From: Rhynochetos jubatus
Taxonomy: Eukaryota > Chordata > Aves > Eurypygiformes > Rhynochetidae
Reading direction: 5' to 3'
NCBI GenBank assembly: GCA_027574665.1
Contig: CM050657.1
Location: 16,979,700-17,043,699 of the forward strand
Length of the DNA stretch: 64,000 nt
Shown: positions 1-14,500 of the stretch, piece after piece
Numbering within the stretch: the stretch's first letter is position 1
How the letters are laid out: every line of letters begins with the position of its first letter
Program-made: the position numbers and the translations under genes
The notes under the pieces: model-generated
The model's database searches: none
What the model saw: only the letters and a program-made list of their open reading frames with translations
What the model was told of the DNA's origin: nothing

Positions 1-599
1 TTATCCTTCCAAGATAATGATCTGCAGGCACAGTTACGCTCCAGAACACAAATAACATCACTTTCTGGATGTGGTCCCATTTATCAGTGTGTAGAAATAG
101 CTAGCTAGTAGGAATGGATTCACCTGTATCCTCTTATCCTAGTGAGTGCCTCTGAAGATCACAACCTGATAATTAGTGATTGAAGTTAGTTGATGCCTTA
201 GTAGATGCATCTGATTAAAAGAGCATTATAATACTTACAAACTATGCAAATTAATCTCATTCATTCACCTATTTGTCCAGTCTCACCCAAGCAGCAAACA
301 TTCTCAGGGTAAAATTCAAAAGTACAATTTGCCCAAAAGAAAATCTGAGTTAAAAGGTTCCTGCTTTCTCCCATGTTCATTATCACACCCTGAGCTTTCT
401 AGGTCAGATCATTTCACTAAGACAGACAGCCGCCCAACCACGCTGGCTAGCACACTGAGTGGGCAGTACAACAAAAGGGTAAATGCCCAGGAGCAGCTTG
501 GCTGCTGAACTGTACAGGGGATTACCCATTAGTAGTTTGAGGCTTCTTAAATTAATGCCTTGAGTAATTCACTCAGCCTTAAGTGACAAAATGGGTAGA

Positions 600-895
600 A
601 TCCAATCCAACTAACCTAGGCAGCTAATTACATCTAAATTTTAGGTGTCCCTTGAACCAGCCCTTCTAAAATAAATTCCATATATAGCCAGTGGGAAAGA
701 TAGGTGCCTTTGAGAGCCTCCTGAGGGACAGCCTAAATTAGGCAGACAGGATCTCCCTCTGGAGTTGCTTTTCTAGGCATTTATCTCTCCCTGTTCAACA
801 TAGAGGGGAATTTAGGCACTTAAATTAAGAAAACTAGTTCACTATGTGCTCAAAACTTAGGTGCTAATTAGCTGCCTATGCCTGACTGGAACCCC
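600..895. mobile_element. Candidate old non-autonomous DNA transposon (MITE-like) with inverted ends
   Basis: The 14-nt word taggcagctaatta at 617-630 is repeated exactly in inverted orientation at 865-878. Similarity continues on both sides: cat-ctaaatttt inside the left arm matches the complement of aaaacttaggtg in the right arm, and ccaat-like ends lie outside. The interior carries more copies of a TTAGGCAC/CTAAATT theme (near 731-747 and 809-829). About 260 bp between inverted arms and no coding capacity suggest a decayed MITE of a type common in archosaurs and turtles. The family name is uncertain and no clear target duplication was found. Confidence 0.45.
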
Positions 896-3800
896 CCAAT
901 TTAGAGCCAAAATAATTTATCTTAAAGGCTAGCATTACATCACACCCTACTAACATTAACCACAAACAGATCAAGATCAGGAACATAAGTGTATAAAATG
1001 GGATGTCAGGACCATACCTTACTGACGGCCTCAGTGCACTCCAGCACTCCCACAGCGTAAAGCCAGCACTCTGAGAAAAGAAAGCAAAGTACTTGCAGCC
1101 ACGAGCACAGCAGGTTGTGCAGGTGAATGTTATCCACCGTAAATGTGACACTAGCCAAGAAGTTGGTCCTCTCAGCTGTTCCCCTGAGCAACAGGTGTGC
1201 TCCAGCTCCCTCTGCCTTAAAGCCAGTCTAAACTGTTCTGTGGAAGCTTTTCTTTTTTTAAAACAGGCTGCTTCCTAGATATTTCTTAACTGTTATTACA
1301 ACAAAAGATACAGGCTGGGAGCACAGCAAAACCACAGCCATCGCATTGCTGTATACAAACATAATCTCACGTTGTCACTTGCACAGTAAGACACACCAGC
1401 AGGGCAAGAGGCACCTGCATTAAAACTGTAAGTTAAAAGCCCAGAAGATGAGCAGAAAACAAGCTTTCACAACACAGCAGGGCTGCCACCAGGTAGAGAC
1501 TAGGCATACCCTGTGCCTCAGGCAGCCTCCCTAGGGCAGTGCCAGGCCTGAGGAGAGGCCCTGGGGCCGAGGCTTCAGGAAGGTGCTCTACCAGGTAGGA
1601 CACTTCTGTGGGGGCAATGGGAGAGAATAAGGCCTGGGAGGATTTAGGGGTGACTGCAGGGCAGACGGAGAGGTGCTGAGAGAGTTACTGAAGGAAGCCA
1701 AGAGAAGGCTGGATATTAGCTAGAGGGAAAAAATCCCTCTCATGACCACTGCTCCCTTTCAGGGGGCCAGTGCTGCACCTCTTCCCCAGCAGCCTCCTGC
1801 CACAGCACACCCAGGTTCACCTAGGGCTTGATATTTTCGTCCCCAACCCAGCACCGTTCACTCGGCTCCCACTTACCCTTCAGGCCTGAGGACCTTCAGT
1901 TTCCTGAGGGAACGTCCACGAGCTCCTGCTGCCTCCATTACCACCACCTCCTCCTCACCTCACAGCCCCTCTGGGGGCAGTATGGAGTGTTAGCTAATCC
2001 AAAGCACTGGGAAAAGAATATTCGTTGGTAGAAGCAGCTGCAAGTAATTAATTACATCAGTTAAATAAATGCAGACAGCTGGGGACAGGGTGAGAGACAG
2101 GGCACAGAAAAGGGAGACCAGGTGATTCCCCTCAGTGCAGGCTGGGCAGTCCTACAGGCCAAGGGCACTGAGGAGAAATATGGTGGACACGCCCCCAGCA
2201 CAGCACCTGCCACCACCTGACCAGGCCCCTGTGCCCTGTCTCAGACCTAAATAATCCTTGCTTTACTTGTATTTAAGCAGTGGGGCTGATAGTAGCTACC
2301 AGATGACTTTTGACTCTCCCAGCATCTCTCCCAAAGCACCAAAAAATCCCAGAGATGGTCTGTTTTGTTCCAAAAAGCCTAATAGCTGTACTAGAAAAAG
2401 CACTTTTTCTGTGGTGCTGTCCAACAGCAGAGGTCAGTCACAGAAAATTCATTTGAATTTAGGGGTATTTAATACTATGGATGTGTCCCTTCAGGTGTAT
2501 GAGTAATAAGGAGTATCACCCTCCACAGATTTTAGATATCCTTCAGTTAAAGGAGTATGTGGGGGTTTTCTTTAATTAAACTAGATTTTATAGAGAAAAA
2601 TTAAATCCTTAAAGACATTATGAGAATTTATGGTGGTCAGTGGCTAAATTAGTACTCAGAAATCAACAGTTCCAAAGGCTGAGTCTATATAGCTTGGCAT
2701 GTACACAAATATACGTAAATCCTGTGCAGCAGTGCCATGCCAGCCATGTGGCTCCTGCTCCCAGCACTGCTTCCTCCAGCACCGGGGGACGTTGGGCAGC
2801 TTTCTTAATTTCACTTTGCTCCTCTTGTCTGCAATGTAAAGATAATGCTTCTCAGCTCTACAGCAGTGCCAGACTTGATTCATGAATGTTTTAAAGCATT
2901 CTCTGATATTCACCCTGAAAGGTGCTTGAGAACCATAAATTATTACTTTAATATAGATAATAGTTTTCATCTCATGAATGTTTTATAGCACTACTCCAAA
3001 TCCATCCCTGATATAACTCTAATAACTTGAGCAGTTATACTAGGGATAAATTTGGTACAATATGTGAGGCAGCAAAATGAAATTCAAAGTGTGAGACTGA
3101 GGACTTACCAAAGGGCACTGCATACACAGTAATGTCAGAAAACTACCTCACTGCCCACTTATCTACAGCAAAAATATCAGCGTATAGCACTCTTCAACCT
3201 TTTAAGGTGTGATTCATCATGAAATGCCTGCTTCACGTCAAAAACATACTTTTTTAATATCTTCTATAGCTATACATATGTAGTTTGTATTTATTGCAAA
3301 TAATCGGTACACTTGATCATGTATTTGCCGTCTGTTTTGACCCAGATATTTCAACTGAAAGCAGATTATTTTTCACAGGAACAATCCTTTTAATAAGTCA
3401 CTTCTACATCTTCCAGTCCTTAGTCATGGGAACACAGGGCACAGGAATAAGAGGGATCCTCTGGGCCACAGTCCACTTCTCAGCAACATAATAAAGACAT
3501 TATGAGGAATGTGATAACCCGATTTGAAAAGAAAAAAATATTTGCCAGGCATCTGATAATTCATACTTCAGTTAAGCTTTGGAGAAATTCAGATGTTTCT
3601 TGATCCTAGAATCCTTCCCCTCCATGACTCTGATTCTCAGCATTATTTCTGGTCTTACCAGAGTTTATCCTCTTACCCCTGCAACAGGTTTGGGCAATAA
3701 ATTGCCTTTCCAGTTGGTCTTCAGATTTTCTATTCTTCACTGTTTCCAGTGAGTGATCTTGGCTGTCTTGGTTCCCATAAAACTTCTTCATTCTCTCCTC

Positions 3801-4545
3801 CCATTCTTGTCTATTAAAGTAAATTTCCATGGAATGTAATGGGAAACTTGATAAGCATCCAAATCTTCTGTGATAATGTACCCTACCGATACACTCTTAC
3901 AGATACAGAAACAGAATTCTTCCCATGAACTTTACACAATTACAGTGATTCCTATAGAATGAGACAGCAACCTGGACACTCAGTTTGGAGAGTTGAAGAC
4001 CCACATGATCAAGACCGCTGTAAGGTGCACCTGCAGTCTGGGTTTAGCATATGCAGAATTATTTTGGGACAGTGTCATTGCCAGATTTCTAAATTAAGTG
4101 CCCATATTTGCACGTACTGCTATGCACAATTGGGCAAGCAATCACTCATCTGTCTTCCATGTTACTCATAGAAATCGGTATTTCAGTACAAAACTCTAAG
4201 GTCCTGGGCAAATGAACAAATGCTCGTATTATACAGCCAGTCAGCATGAGGTACCAGCAGATGTTTGACCCATCAAAATAATGGACTTTTTATTTCAATA
4301 GCTCCTGTATTTTCTTGCAACTTTGTAATACAAAAATCACATACCGAACAACAGTGAATCTAAGCTGTGTGGCTGCAATAACTTTAAATGCAATCCCGCT
4401 ACTGGAGTAGCTAAATGCCAGCAATTAACAAATAAAAAATCAAGATGAGTAAATACCTTTTCTTTGCCAGCTTTAGTCCGTGTTAGCCTCCTAAATTTAA
4501 AAGTTCAAATGAAATTTTGAAAATTCAATGGAGAAAGAGTGAGAA

Positions 4546-4575
4546 GAGAGCAGAGAGGAGGAGAGCAGAGAGGAT
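4546..4575. repeat. 15-nt GA-rich tandem duplication
   Basis: The unit gagagcagagaggag (4546-4560) is followed directly by a second copy that differs only at its last base (4561-4575). It lies in a purine-rich tract inside the PEX5L upstream intron. No function is evident. Confidence 0.85.
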
Positions 4576-5460
4576 GAAAGCAAAGCTGAAACAGCTCCAG
4601 ATGAAAGTAACAGGCAGAGGGAAAACATGTTTTCACATTATTAAAGATAAAGTAAATGCAGGCCACACCATCAGACATCCATCCTGCTCAGCTTAGGTCT
4701 TGATCCTCCAATCAGAGACAGATTGCAGAGAGGAGACTTTTATTTATAAGGCTGTTTCACTCTTTTGCCTTTTTAATCCCTAATACATGAAATAGTCTGC
4801 AATATAGAGATTTCTTCTAGGTTGCAGAAAACCAATGCATCCATGCAATTACAACAAAAAGGTGAAACTGCTCATAAATCAAAATGATATTATGAGTCTT
4901 CACCCAGTCAAAACTCATGCCGAAGTTCATACATCCACCAGGCTCCCTCCACTGTCATTCGTATGTCTTTGTACTGCAGAGTGGTTTCTGTCTCGGCAGG
5001 TTATTGTTTAAGGGGCTAATGCACATTTGCCAGATGAAATCGTATTGTGCAAGTTCTGTGGGGAGGCATGTTACTGGTGAAAAATCGACCACTTCCAAAT
5101 ACTAAAAGAGCACAGCTTAGCCTCCTGGTGATAGAGAAGGCCAACATCACCCTTGGATTTGAAGGGAGGTACATCAAGCCTTGTATACTTTAGCCCTACA
5201 AACAAATGTATGCAATAATTGCTATGGAAAAATCACCCTGCTGCTTTATTTTTGTGCAATTTGCAAAACTGGAATATTGCCGCTAAAGACTGACTAAAGT
5301 TTTTTATTTTAAGCCCAGAGCTATTTGTACATCTTCTAATTGCAATCTCTTACTCTCACAATCAAAAATAAAGCACATGATACTGTGAAACTATATTATA
5401 TGTCTTTAAATTCTGCATCCCAAAACCACTCTGTGAACCACTTGCTGTTGTTGTTGCTAG

Positions 5461-5572
5461 CTGGTGAATGAGCAACAAGAAAGCAGACCGCTTCTGAGCC
5501 CCTCCATTGACGACTTTCTCTGCGAAACTAAACCAGAAGCTGTTGCAAGGCCTGTAACATCAAACACTGCAG
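5461..5572 (+). CDS. PEX5L: PEX5L exon: disordered N-terminal region ([10 protein letters not shown])
   Basis: Acceptor ttgctag lies before 5461 and donor gtaaac begins at 5573. The exon starts in phase 0 and ends one base into a codon. It encodes [17 protein letters not shown] and then [15 protein letters not shown], matching the mammalian segment after LLTMTSQ almost residue for residue. In mammals the exons just upstream are alternatively spliced and control HCN trafficking. Confidence 0.93.
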
Positions 5573-8500
5573 GTAAACAAAATTCTTTACTATCCCTCAC
5601 CAGAGAGAAATAATTTTAGTTTTATCTTAATTACGGTACATTTTTGTCAAGTGATTTCCTTATTTGTGACTATTTGAAAAGTTCCAAGCTGGTATTGAAT
5701 TATAATTGCCTGATCTATTAGTACAAAAAAGCTTTGTTCATTACATTTGAGGGCAAATCTGGTGTGATCCAAATCACATGTATTCTAGCAGATCTCTGGG
5801 ACTGAAATACAGGAAACCTGTTGAAGTTCAACAGGAAGAATGTATCAGTTTGACCAATCCTCAATCTTTGTTTTTGCAAAATTTTAACCTATGGATAAGC
5901 CACATTTAGTCTGGTTTTAACTAAACACATTCCTTACTTTGGAAAGATTTTGGTTTTATTAGAAACTTGGATGGGATGTCAGAAAAAAGGGAAGATATCA
6001 AAACCAGTTTATCCAGGCTGAGTTCAGACACTTTATCAGCAAAAGTATCTGACACATTTCTTAGCTCCTTTGTGTTGTGGTGAGATAGTAGAGCAGATAA
6101 TAAAAAGTAAGAGTGCATCCTGAAAGTCTTTTGAATGATATTGAATTATATTTGAAGTACTGTCCTTTGGAATTGTTTTTAGAAATTGGCCTCCTGCTAT
6201 TTGGTATTTGTGCAAAGGTGGTCAAAGTGGTTCAGCAAATCACCTGAGATGCGATGAGATCAGCACAGCACCACTCTGTTCTACTGCTATCTCATAAATT
6301 GAATTGTCTTGTTAGAAGCCATTGAATTGAAATCTATATACATGCAACTTATTAAGATGAATAATTGACAGCTGGGTGATTATCTTCACATCTAATGAAC
6401 GTGTCTAAAGCAATATGCAAGTTCTAATAACAAAAACTGGAACACTGGATTAAATAATAATTGTAAATAATATTTTTTTCCTTTTATATATAGCTAAAGA
6501 TATTACAGGGAGCAATAGAAATATTTCAGGTTGTTTAAGAGTGGTGTTTCTTGTAAAAAAGTAAGTATCTGGAGATCCTACATCTGCCTTGAATATCCAG
6601 AAGACTGGGAGGGAGGGTGTTAATTAGATGTAATTAATAAATAAAAATTTCTTATTCCATGAAGATTGATGAAATTCAGTGATTTACCAAGAACACGGAT
6701 AAAGCCCTGCAAGAGATAGTACAAACTGATCTGTCAAAACCACCTGCCCTATAAAATGATGATAAAGAGGGTGTTTTTCTTTTATGTGCTAAAGAATATT
6801 AAAAGTTACTCTTCAAGCAACTTCTAAATGAAAAACTGAAACAGGCCGTTTAAACTGATTTAGTCCTTAATAGAAATAGCAGTAGAATTTATATTTATAT
6901 TCAATATTTATCCCCCTGAAAGGCAAATGGCAACAACAGTAGAATCCATTACTAAACATCCCATTATTCCTTTATGGCCCAACAAGTCCACTCAAGAAGC
7001 CGTCTACTGTTCAGCTTTCTCCTTAAAGGCATGTGGCACAGCAGCAGTGCCCTAAGCAGCTGTTACCAGTACTCCAGACCTCGTAAGATTAAACCAACTC
7101 TTACCTCTTAGCTCAATTGTACAGGGAATGCTCACAACGTAAGAAATCTGTGGAGTAAGGCCACAGCTTTCAGACCTAAAAAAAAAGCTTTTTATGCAAA
7201 TCAAGGTTTTATAAACTGCATCCAGTTAAGCACCTGAAATCCTTGGTCATATCCGAATATGCTGGAAATATACATCTACTTAGACACATGCAAATAAACC
7301 AGTAATTTTATTCCAATTAAGAAAAAAATTAATAAGTGAGCTATTTAAATTAAACCAAAATTGAATTCTAACATTTTGTCTCTAAGTATTATCAACAGGT
7401 CTGGATCTCTTGGATCTTAGTGAACCTGTCTTACAAACCCAAAACAAAGCAAAGAAATCAGAGACTCCATCAAGGAGTGAAGGCTTAAAAGCTTCAACCC
7501 ACAGAAAGAAGACAGACAATTCTGACCTTATCAGTGTGGATACTGAGCAGAAAGTCCAGGCTGTCAGAGTTTCAGACAAGTCTTCACTAGATTTAGGTAA
7601 GAGTGTAGCTGTTTTATCAGTGCTACATAGCCTCGCTTAGCGGAAGTTTCTCCTTGCCACTATTACAAAATAACGAGCAACACCAGAATTTTTGTTGCAC
7701 CGCATTCTGGCAGGGAGGGTAACCTTTGTTCCACATTATAAACTACTCAAAAGACTATGTCACTGTAAACACATTTCGCTTTTGCCATTATACCTATTAA
7801 GTTGTCACTAAATATGCAAATGTAGTTTTGAAAGGGTTCTTTCAAAAAATAATTTAGGGTCAGGAAACTGGTAGAAAAATCTATAGGGGTATCATGAGAA
7901 ATTGGTAAAGGGCACAAATCAGAGGCAGCCCATGCTGGATGTCCTTTTCAGAAAGGCAGATGTCAGAAAGACACATGGTATTTGTAAATACTGCTTTATC
8001 TATGCATACAAGAGAAGGAAAAAAAGTCCCTTCTTGACAGAAGAGCTATATTTGTACAGATTGAGAAAAAAATCAAAAACAACCCCTCAATATCCTGCCA
8101 AGAATGATCTATAGATGAGATTTGGAAAAGGGGAATTTAATTTAGTTTCACCCAAACTAAATTACTTGCAACTGAGAGATTTGCAAGGTAAATGTAATTT
8201 ATACCAAGGTAGCAAATTTTCCATTCATCAGCACAGAAATTCTTTTAGAGAACTTCATCTATAAACAGGAGCTGATTTTGCAAAGCAAATCCAACATACC
8301 ACTGAATATTAGTTGCCTACACAGCCATTTTTAAATGGTAGTCACTAAAAGAAGTTTTATTTTTATAATTTGACTACAATTAGGAAATTAAAAATATCCA
8401 AAACTATCAAACACAATATACTTTTAGCAACAAATTAAATTACATACAAATCACTGATTTTAAGTCAAGAGTTCCACTGACATTCTGACCATGAATGCTA

Positions 8501-11500
8501 ATAGATTTAGAAAAATGTTGTGAATTTCCAAATGTTTTCACAGAATATCAGCTAGAAAGGTACATAACATTTCTGTGTATTGCACATATAGTCTTCGGTG
8601 GCACCTTTTTTTCTATAACCTAGATTTAACAGAAGAGAGAAAATTTTCTGCAGCAGTTTCTTTAAAAGATTCATGTTTTCTTTTCGTGTTTTTCAGTTGA
8701 CATTCAGACACAGATAGAGAAATGGGATGATGTGAGTTTTCACGGAGACAGGAGTAGCAAGGTCCACCCTTCTACAGAGCGAACGTCATCATCATCTAGA
8801 GCTCCATCAAAAGAGCTTTTATGGTACGATTTTTTGTTTTCCTTACAAAAATATTTCCAGTCCAGCTCTCTTTAATTCACAGAAATGCTCACTGGATGAC
8901 GAGTCATTTTGGTTTTGCTATCAAGAGGGCAGAATTTCTGTGCATGACTCGAAGAGGCGAGGCAAAATACCCAAGCCAAGTACTACTACTGCTACTCTTT
9001 CACACAGTTCAAGTAAATTTGCAAGGAATGTCAATGAGGGAAGAATTGGACTTTGCCTTTGGGAACAGTTCCTGTAGATTAATTCTGCTGCCTTCTTGAT
9101 ATGTAAACAACAATCCTTCACTTATGCATGACCAGAATTAGCATTTTCATACACTAGAAGCAGTTTTCTGACTAAATGATGCCTATCATGTATCTTAACT
9201 TGCCCTTTATGTCTGTGTTTCATTAACTTAGAGCTTTACACAAGTTTTGCTCAGTTAGCTCAGTTTTGGTCTCTAGGAAGAAAGACTAATAGAATATTGC
9301 GGCACAGAAAGGCACATATGCCATGGTGAGGTCTTGTTATGTGGTGATGGATTCTTAGACACTGACTGCAGGAACAGTCTTGTGTCCTTGCCTAAGCATA
9401 TTTTGCCTGGCTATGAAATAGGAACAAAGTCATCATTCCATTATACTGGTTTCATGCCAATATACACCCAGGGCTTTACTGGTGAGTCAGGCCTGACTCT
9501 GTTCAGTTGTACTGAATATTGTCTGCATGTGTCTGAAAAGTGTAAGTGAACACTGAGAACACTGAGAAGGGTCCGAGCACTTTTGATAACTGCATGTGAA
9601 ACATTTCAGTTGAAAGAAATGAGCTAATTAATCAGCGTGTGTTTACGAACCTGAAAGACATAAGGCAGCATGTCTTAGCGTGCAGTGATGAGAATGTAAA
9701 TGCATTATTTCTAGGTCCGCAGAAAACAGATCACAGTCTGAGCTGGCTAACGTCAAGAGTGCCTTGGACTCTGATTCAACATCAGAATTAGAACTTGCAC
9801 CTGCAACACAGGTAAGAGAGTTTGGTAGATTTATTAACAATAAAAAGGCAAGGAGGAATTGTCCCACTGGCTACCTGTTCACAGTGTGGACAAACTATTT
9901 AAGGGATATTTTCAGGATTCTCAGTTAAAAGATTCAAACAGGTGAATCTTCACACAGCTTCCAAGTCAACATGTTATGAAAATAACTATGTCAGCATCTC
10001 AGACATTCAGAGTGTAATAGTGCAGTGAACTGTGACCTCCTCTGTGTACTGAGTAAGACTTCAAATTACAATTTACAGCATCAACTTTTTTCCCCTTCCT
10101 CCTGTTCTGAAGTTCCAACATCTAATGGTTCCCTCATCATATAATATATCTATTCCCAAGGTCTCTTGGTCAGCCAGGAATCCCCAGAACTGGGAAATGG
10201 CTAAAGAATACAGTAAGGAATCATTAGATGAACATTCATTAGCAGTTTTTCTCCACAAGTGGGAGAGCAGTGTGATGAAACAACTTTTTCCTGCTGGAAA
10301 ATGTCATGGTGTAATCACAGCCATCAACTAATTACCACACAGCCACTCGCTCACTGCCCCAGTCAATCATCTTCTCAGCACAAATCCAAAGCGTAGCCTC
10401 TGACTAGCTACTATCAAGAAAAATAACCCTAGCCCAACTAAGACCAGCACAAAAAGGAACTCTAATATGGAGGGCTCTGGGCTGAAAGTTTGTAGATTTG
10501 CCCGATTCCACTGTCATATTGTATCGCACAGGACCTCGTGGGAATGATTAGAATTGTATGGGTTTAGATAGGTATGTAGGCACGTATATGTACAAACATA
10601 CATTCATATATGCATTTGCATACATCAGGTTGCCTATGCACTTCCTTTCATGCTTCTTATTTTTTAACTGAAAGATGTCAAGTTCAGCCCATGTCACTGG
10701 CAGGGGGAAGAGAGAGTTGTTTGGTGGATTAATTTTTAGTTGAAAATAATTTTCTCCTCTTCTACAGCTATTTTTAGGCCTGGACTTCAAAACCTTTCTG
10801 TCAGGTGGAAATTCTGGAAATTAATGGAAAATTATAGCCTCAATTGAAAATGGAAACATGAGACACTAAAATGCCAAATATCTTTCCTGAGATTATGTAC
10901 CAATTTTTGCAGAAAACAGAAGCCAGCTATCCGTATTTATTCCTGTGTTTTGGTTAGGAAAATGTCTCCTTTACTTCCCTGCCATCTCTACATTACAAAC
11001 AGGACTTCTGTTTCCCTTTGTGAAGCCGAACAGTAGTTGTAATGCATGATAGCTTTCCTTACTCTGCAGTGGATACACACATCTCCGTAGTGGAAAAGAT
11101 CTACTGCATAATATCATCCACTTGAGATGGACAGTGTGTTCCACATGCTTTGTCCGGCTTAGCTTTAAGTACCTCTAACCCCTTTTCAGAAGACTGTTTC
11201 TCAGCCTAATAGATCTAAATGCCAGGAAGTTTGTGCTCCACAGAGATGTGTGTAAATCAAGCAGACAGTTGCAGAATTCAAGTGCTGTCGCTTTCTGTAA
11301 AAGCAGTTATAAATTTAGTATATAAACTCTCTACTTTATATGGTCAAACCCCACATTTTTAAACCCACATTCTTAATTCAGTATAAGTTCAGTGAGTTAG
11401 GGCTCCATACTATTTTGTAAAATGACTAGTATGTCAAAATAAAAAAAAAAGTGAAGTTGAATCAGCCAACTTTAAGGACTTAAAGAAGAGTACAAGATTC

Positions 11501-14500
11501 TTACCTGTTGTTCTGCTATATTTCATGTTTTGGGGGTGGTTTTTTATCATGAACTGCTTTTTTTTCAAACTTGTGATGCATTCCAGCCATGAACTGTTGT
11601 TGAACTGGTAATTAGTAGTGCAGAGAAATTACTCAAAGAGGGATTGTGTTCTTATTCTAGGTAGTTTACTTAGAAATTGGGTATTTTCATTCACTGCCTG
11701 CTTCATCCTGCTTATGCTTGGACTGTCAAAATTGTCAGTTCCCAACAAACAGGCTCATCTGTCTTGACTGAGTTTTTAATCTGCTTGTAAAAGAAATCAC
11801 GTTAGAGCTTTTATCAAAGCATGTTTTCCATACTTTGTCCTCTACAGATCCTGTCTATCTCATTTAAGGGTAACCTTTGCATATGCAACAGATTCTGCCA
11901 TACCCTAAAGACTTCATCTTGTCAAACTTGCTCAAGTTTTCCACCAGCGATTTCTCAGGCACTATCACCTTCATCGCTCACCTCTGACATGCCAGATTTA
12001 GCTTCGCAAAGGGAAATACTAAGGAACTAGGTTATATTTCCATTAAAATTATGCAATCTTAACCAAATCCTGTGTTTATCAGCACTTACACCAATGCGAA
12101 ACCACAAAGTTAAGCGTTGAATTAAGAGGGAAGAAACGTGTTTGAAGGCTGGAAGGGGCATGGTGGCTGTCATTGGATATGGCCATCTTGCTTCTCAGTA
12201 TTGAACTCACATCATGTTTTACCGATTATTAACCCATAAACTGCTTTGGCCCAAAGTATCTTTGTTCTTTCTTTTATCTGCCAAGCTGGAAACTTCCTTG
12301 TTACGCTTTTATTAGCACCGAGATATCCTACAGTGTTTGGGGGGCTTTGAAGGTTTATTTTTTCTCCTGTAATTACAAACTGCGGAGGAAGATAATATGT
12401 TCTATTTTATATGCATAAAGTCTTCTCATGTTTAACTCTCTAAATGCAGTTTCAAACTCAAACGTCCCTGGGCATTTTAGGCATTTTATTGCTCACTCAG
12501 AATCCATACACAAAAACCTGACATGCTAAAAAACTGTACCTAATTCTAATATGCCAGGACTCCTGGACAAAGATATAGTGCAAAGCCTGTAAACCTTAGA
12601 GATCTACAGTTTGGGACAACATTATTTAGCATACAGAATTTATTCCTCCTTCTCCCAAATAGCTGCAATAAGACTAACAGCCCTAGCTTTCCTTGGATGT
12701 GCCAGTTACTCTAATTAAATGACAAGTTACAAGAGACAGCTCTAGCTCATTATTTGAAGACCTGCTCAAAAGTTAAGACTATAATTTAAGCCTCTCACCA
12801 ACAGTTAAGGCCCAACAGCACATAAGCAGACTACAAGCGCAGGAAACTGTGTGCAAATGCATTGGAATGGAAGATTTTGTCCCTGAAGACAGCAGCCAGT
12901 GATCAGCTACAGCACCTCATTGTAGAGTGGTGAGCATATAAACCCACGGCGCACGCAGAGTGTCCATGCCTCAGACATACCCATTCCACCCTGACCCATC
13001 ACTGGCTGGAGACGAGAGGTTCTCCAGAGCTGGCACTCCATTCCCAGCCCTCTCTTCCTGCGCTAGCAAAAGGCAGCATGTCAGTTGTACGTGGGGTCTC
13101 TCATTTCTGGGTATCACAAATCAGAAGATGACTCTGCCTTGTCTATCTGGAAATAGAGCTTACGTGGGTTTTGTTAATTTCTTCTTTTTTCCCTCTGGTT
13201 GGAAGCAGGTGTGCCTTTAATGAAAGAGAAAATCAGTTTCTGTGGGAATTATGTGGGGACAAGGTATATACTCTGACACGTGGCAGAGGAGGGGCCTTCT
13301 ATGATTCTTGTACTCTTCCCCCCTGCCTCTCTACTGCCCCAACAAGCTCACTCTCCCCTTCTGCAGCACTACTCAGTCTGAACATGATGATTTGCAGTAT
13401 TGCCCTTGAACTAAGGAAATCACAGTTGCTGGAAACAAAAGATTAAAAAGTGGAAGTAATCGAACAGTTTGCAAGAGCCAACTCATAAATAATGAAAAGG
13501 CTGGGAACATAATTAATGTCTATCGAGAGAGTTTTGCGTCAAGAAAAGCAGATTTAATTCTTTGGACCGATTACAGGTTGGGTTGACAAATGCTGCTGTG
13601 TGATATTCTGCAAGATGTTTACACTAACATACCATATTCTGACGTTAAAATCAGCACCACACGATATGAATAAAGCAGCTGTTAAACGGATTAAAAGTAA
13701 CTTAAGTTCTTAAGAGCAGTAGTTATTTACTAGGAATTGTAATCACACGGGGGTTCTTCTGTGATTCCAAACAGAAACCATGATCTTCCATATTATTGGT
13801 CTGAAAATAAATATGCAAGCCATGCCTGATAAAACTAGCATATGATGCAACAGGGGAATGAAACAGAATTAAATAAAGGAGTCATAAAAATGAGCTGGTG
13901 ACCAAGACACCTGTATAAATACATATTCCAATACTGTCGCTTGAAAGATCACGCATTTCAGAAGAAGGCAGGAGCCTCTACTTACAACACTATGCTGGAA
14001 GGCAATTTGAAAAGAATCTATGGCTTAGAGTGTACGAGGATGGCAACATGAGTGCTCCCGGTGCGGTACTGCGGCAAGAAGGGTGTGTAGAAGCAGACCT
14101 AATTAGTTGGAGATAGGTTACCTGATTTCTGTACAGAGAAATGGCAGGACAGGTACTGGAATATAGGCTCCACTTGGGTTGTCTGTATGGCTGTAAAAAA
14201 ATAAAGAGGAAAAGTAAGAGAGACAAAAAAGGGTTGACATCTGAATAAAATGCCTCATAATGAGATAATTTAAGATCTCAATCTCTTTATAACACTTAAA
14301 AGACAATTAAAGCCTGATTAAACTCACCAGTATCTTTCTACAGAGACAATAACGGGGTACTAAAAAGTGCTTTAAACTACTGGAAAAAGAATAAGATGTG
14401 ATAACTGGAAAGAAAAATTAAAATTAGTAAGAGAAACAAGGAGGAAAATTAAACAAATTTGCAAACAAAGTGATAAGATTAACCTCTCTCGATAACTTTA

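Larger units (their letters stand above)
1..5460 (+). other. PEX5L: 5' intron of PEX5L, no exon seen
   Basis: This stretch should be intron upstream of the first visible PEX5L exon. I looked for the mammalian N-terminal segments (start MYQGHMQ, and the segment ending KPLLTMTSQ) and found neither in any frame. It contains a candidate inverted-repeat element near 600-890 and a 15-nt GA-rich tandem duplication at 4546-4575. The rest is AT-rich unique sequence. The intron ends in the acceptor ttgttgctag. Confidence 0.7.
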
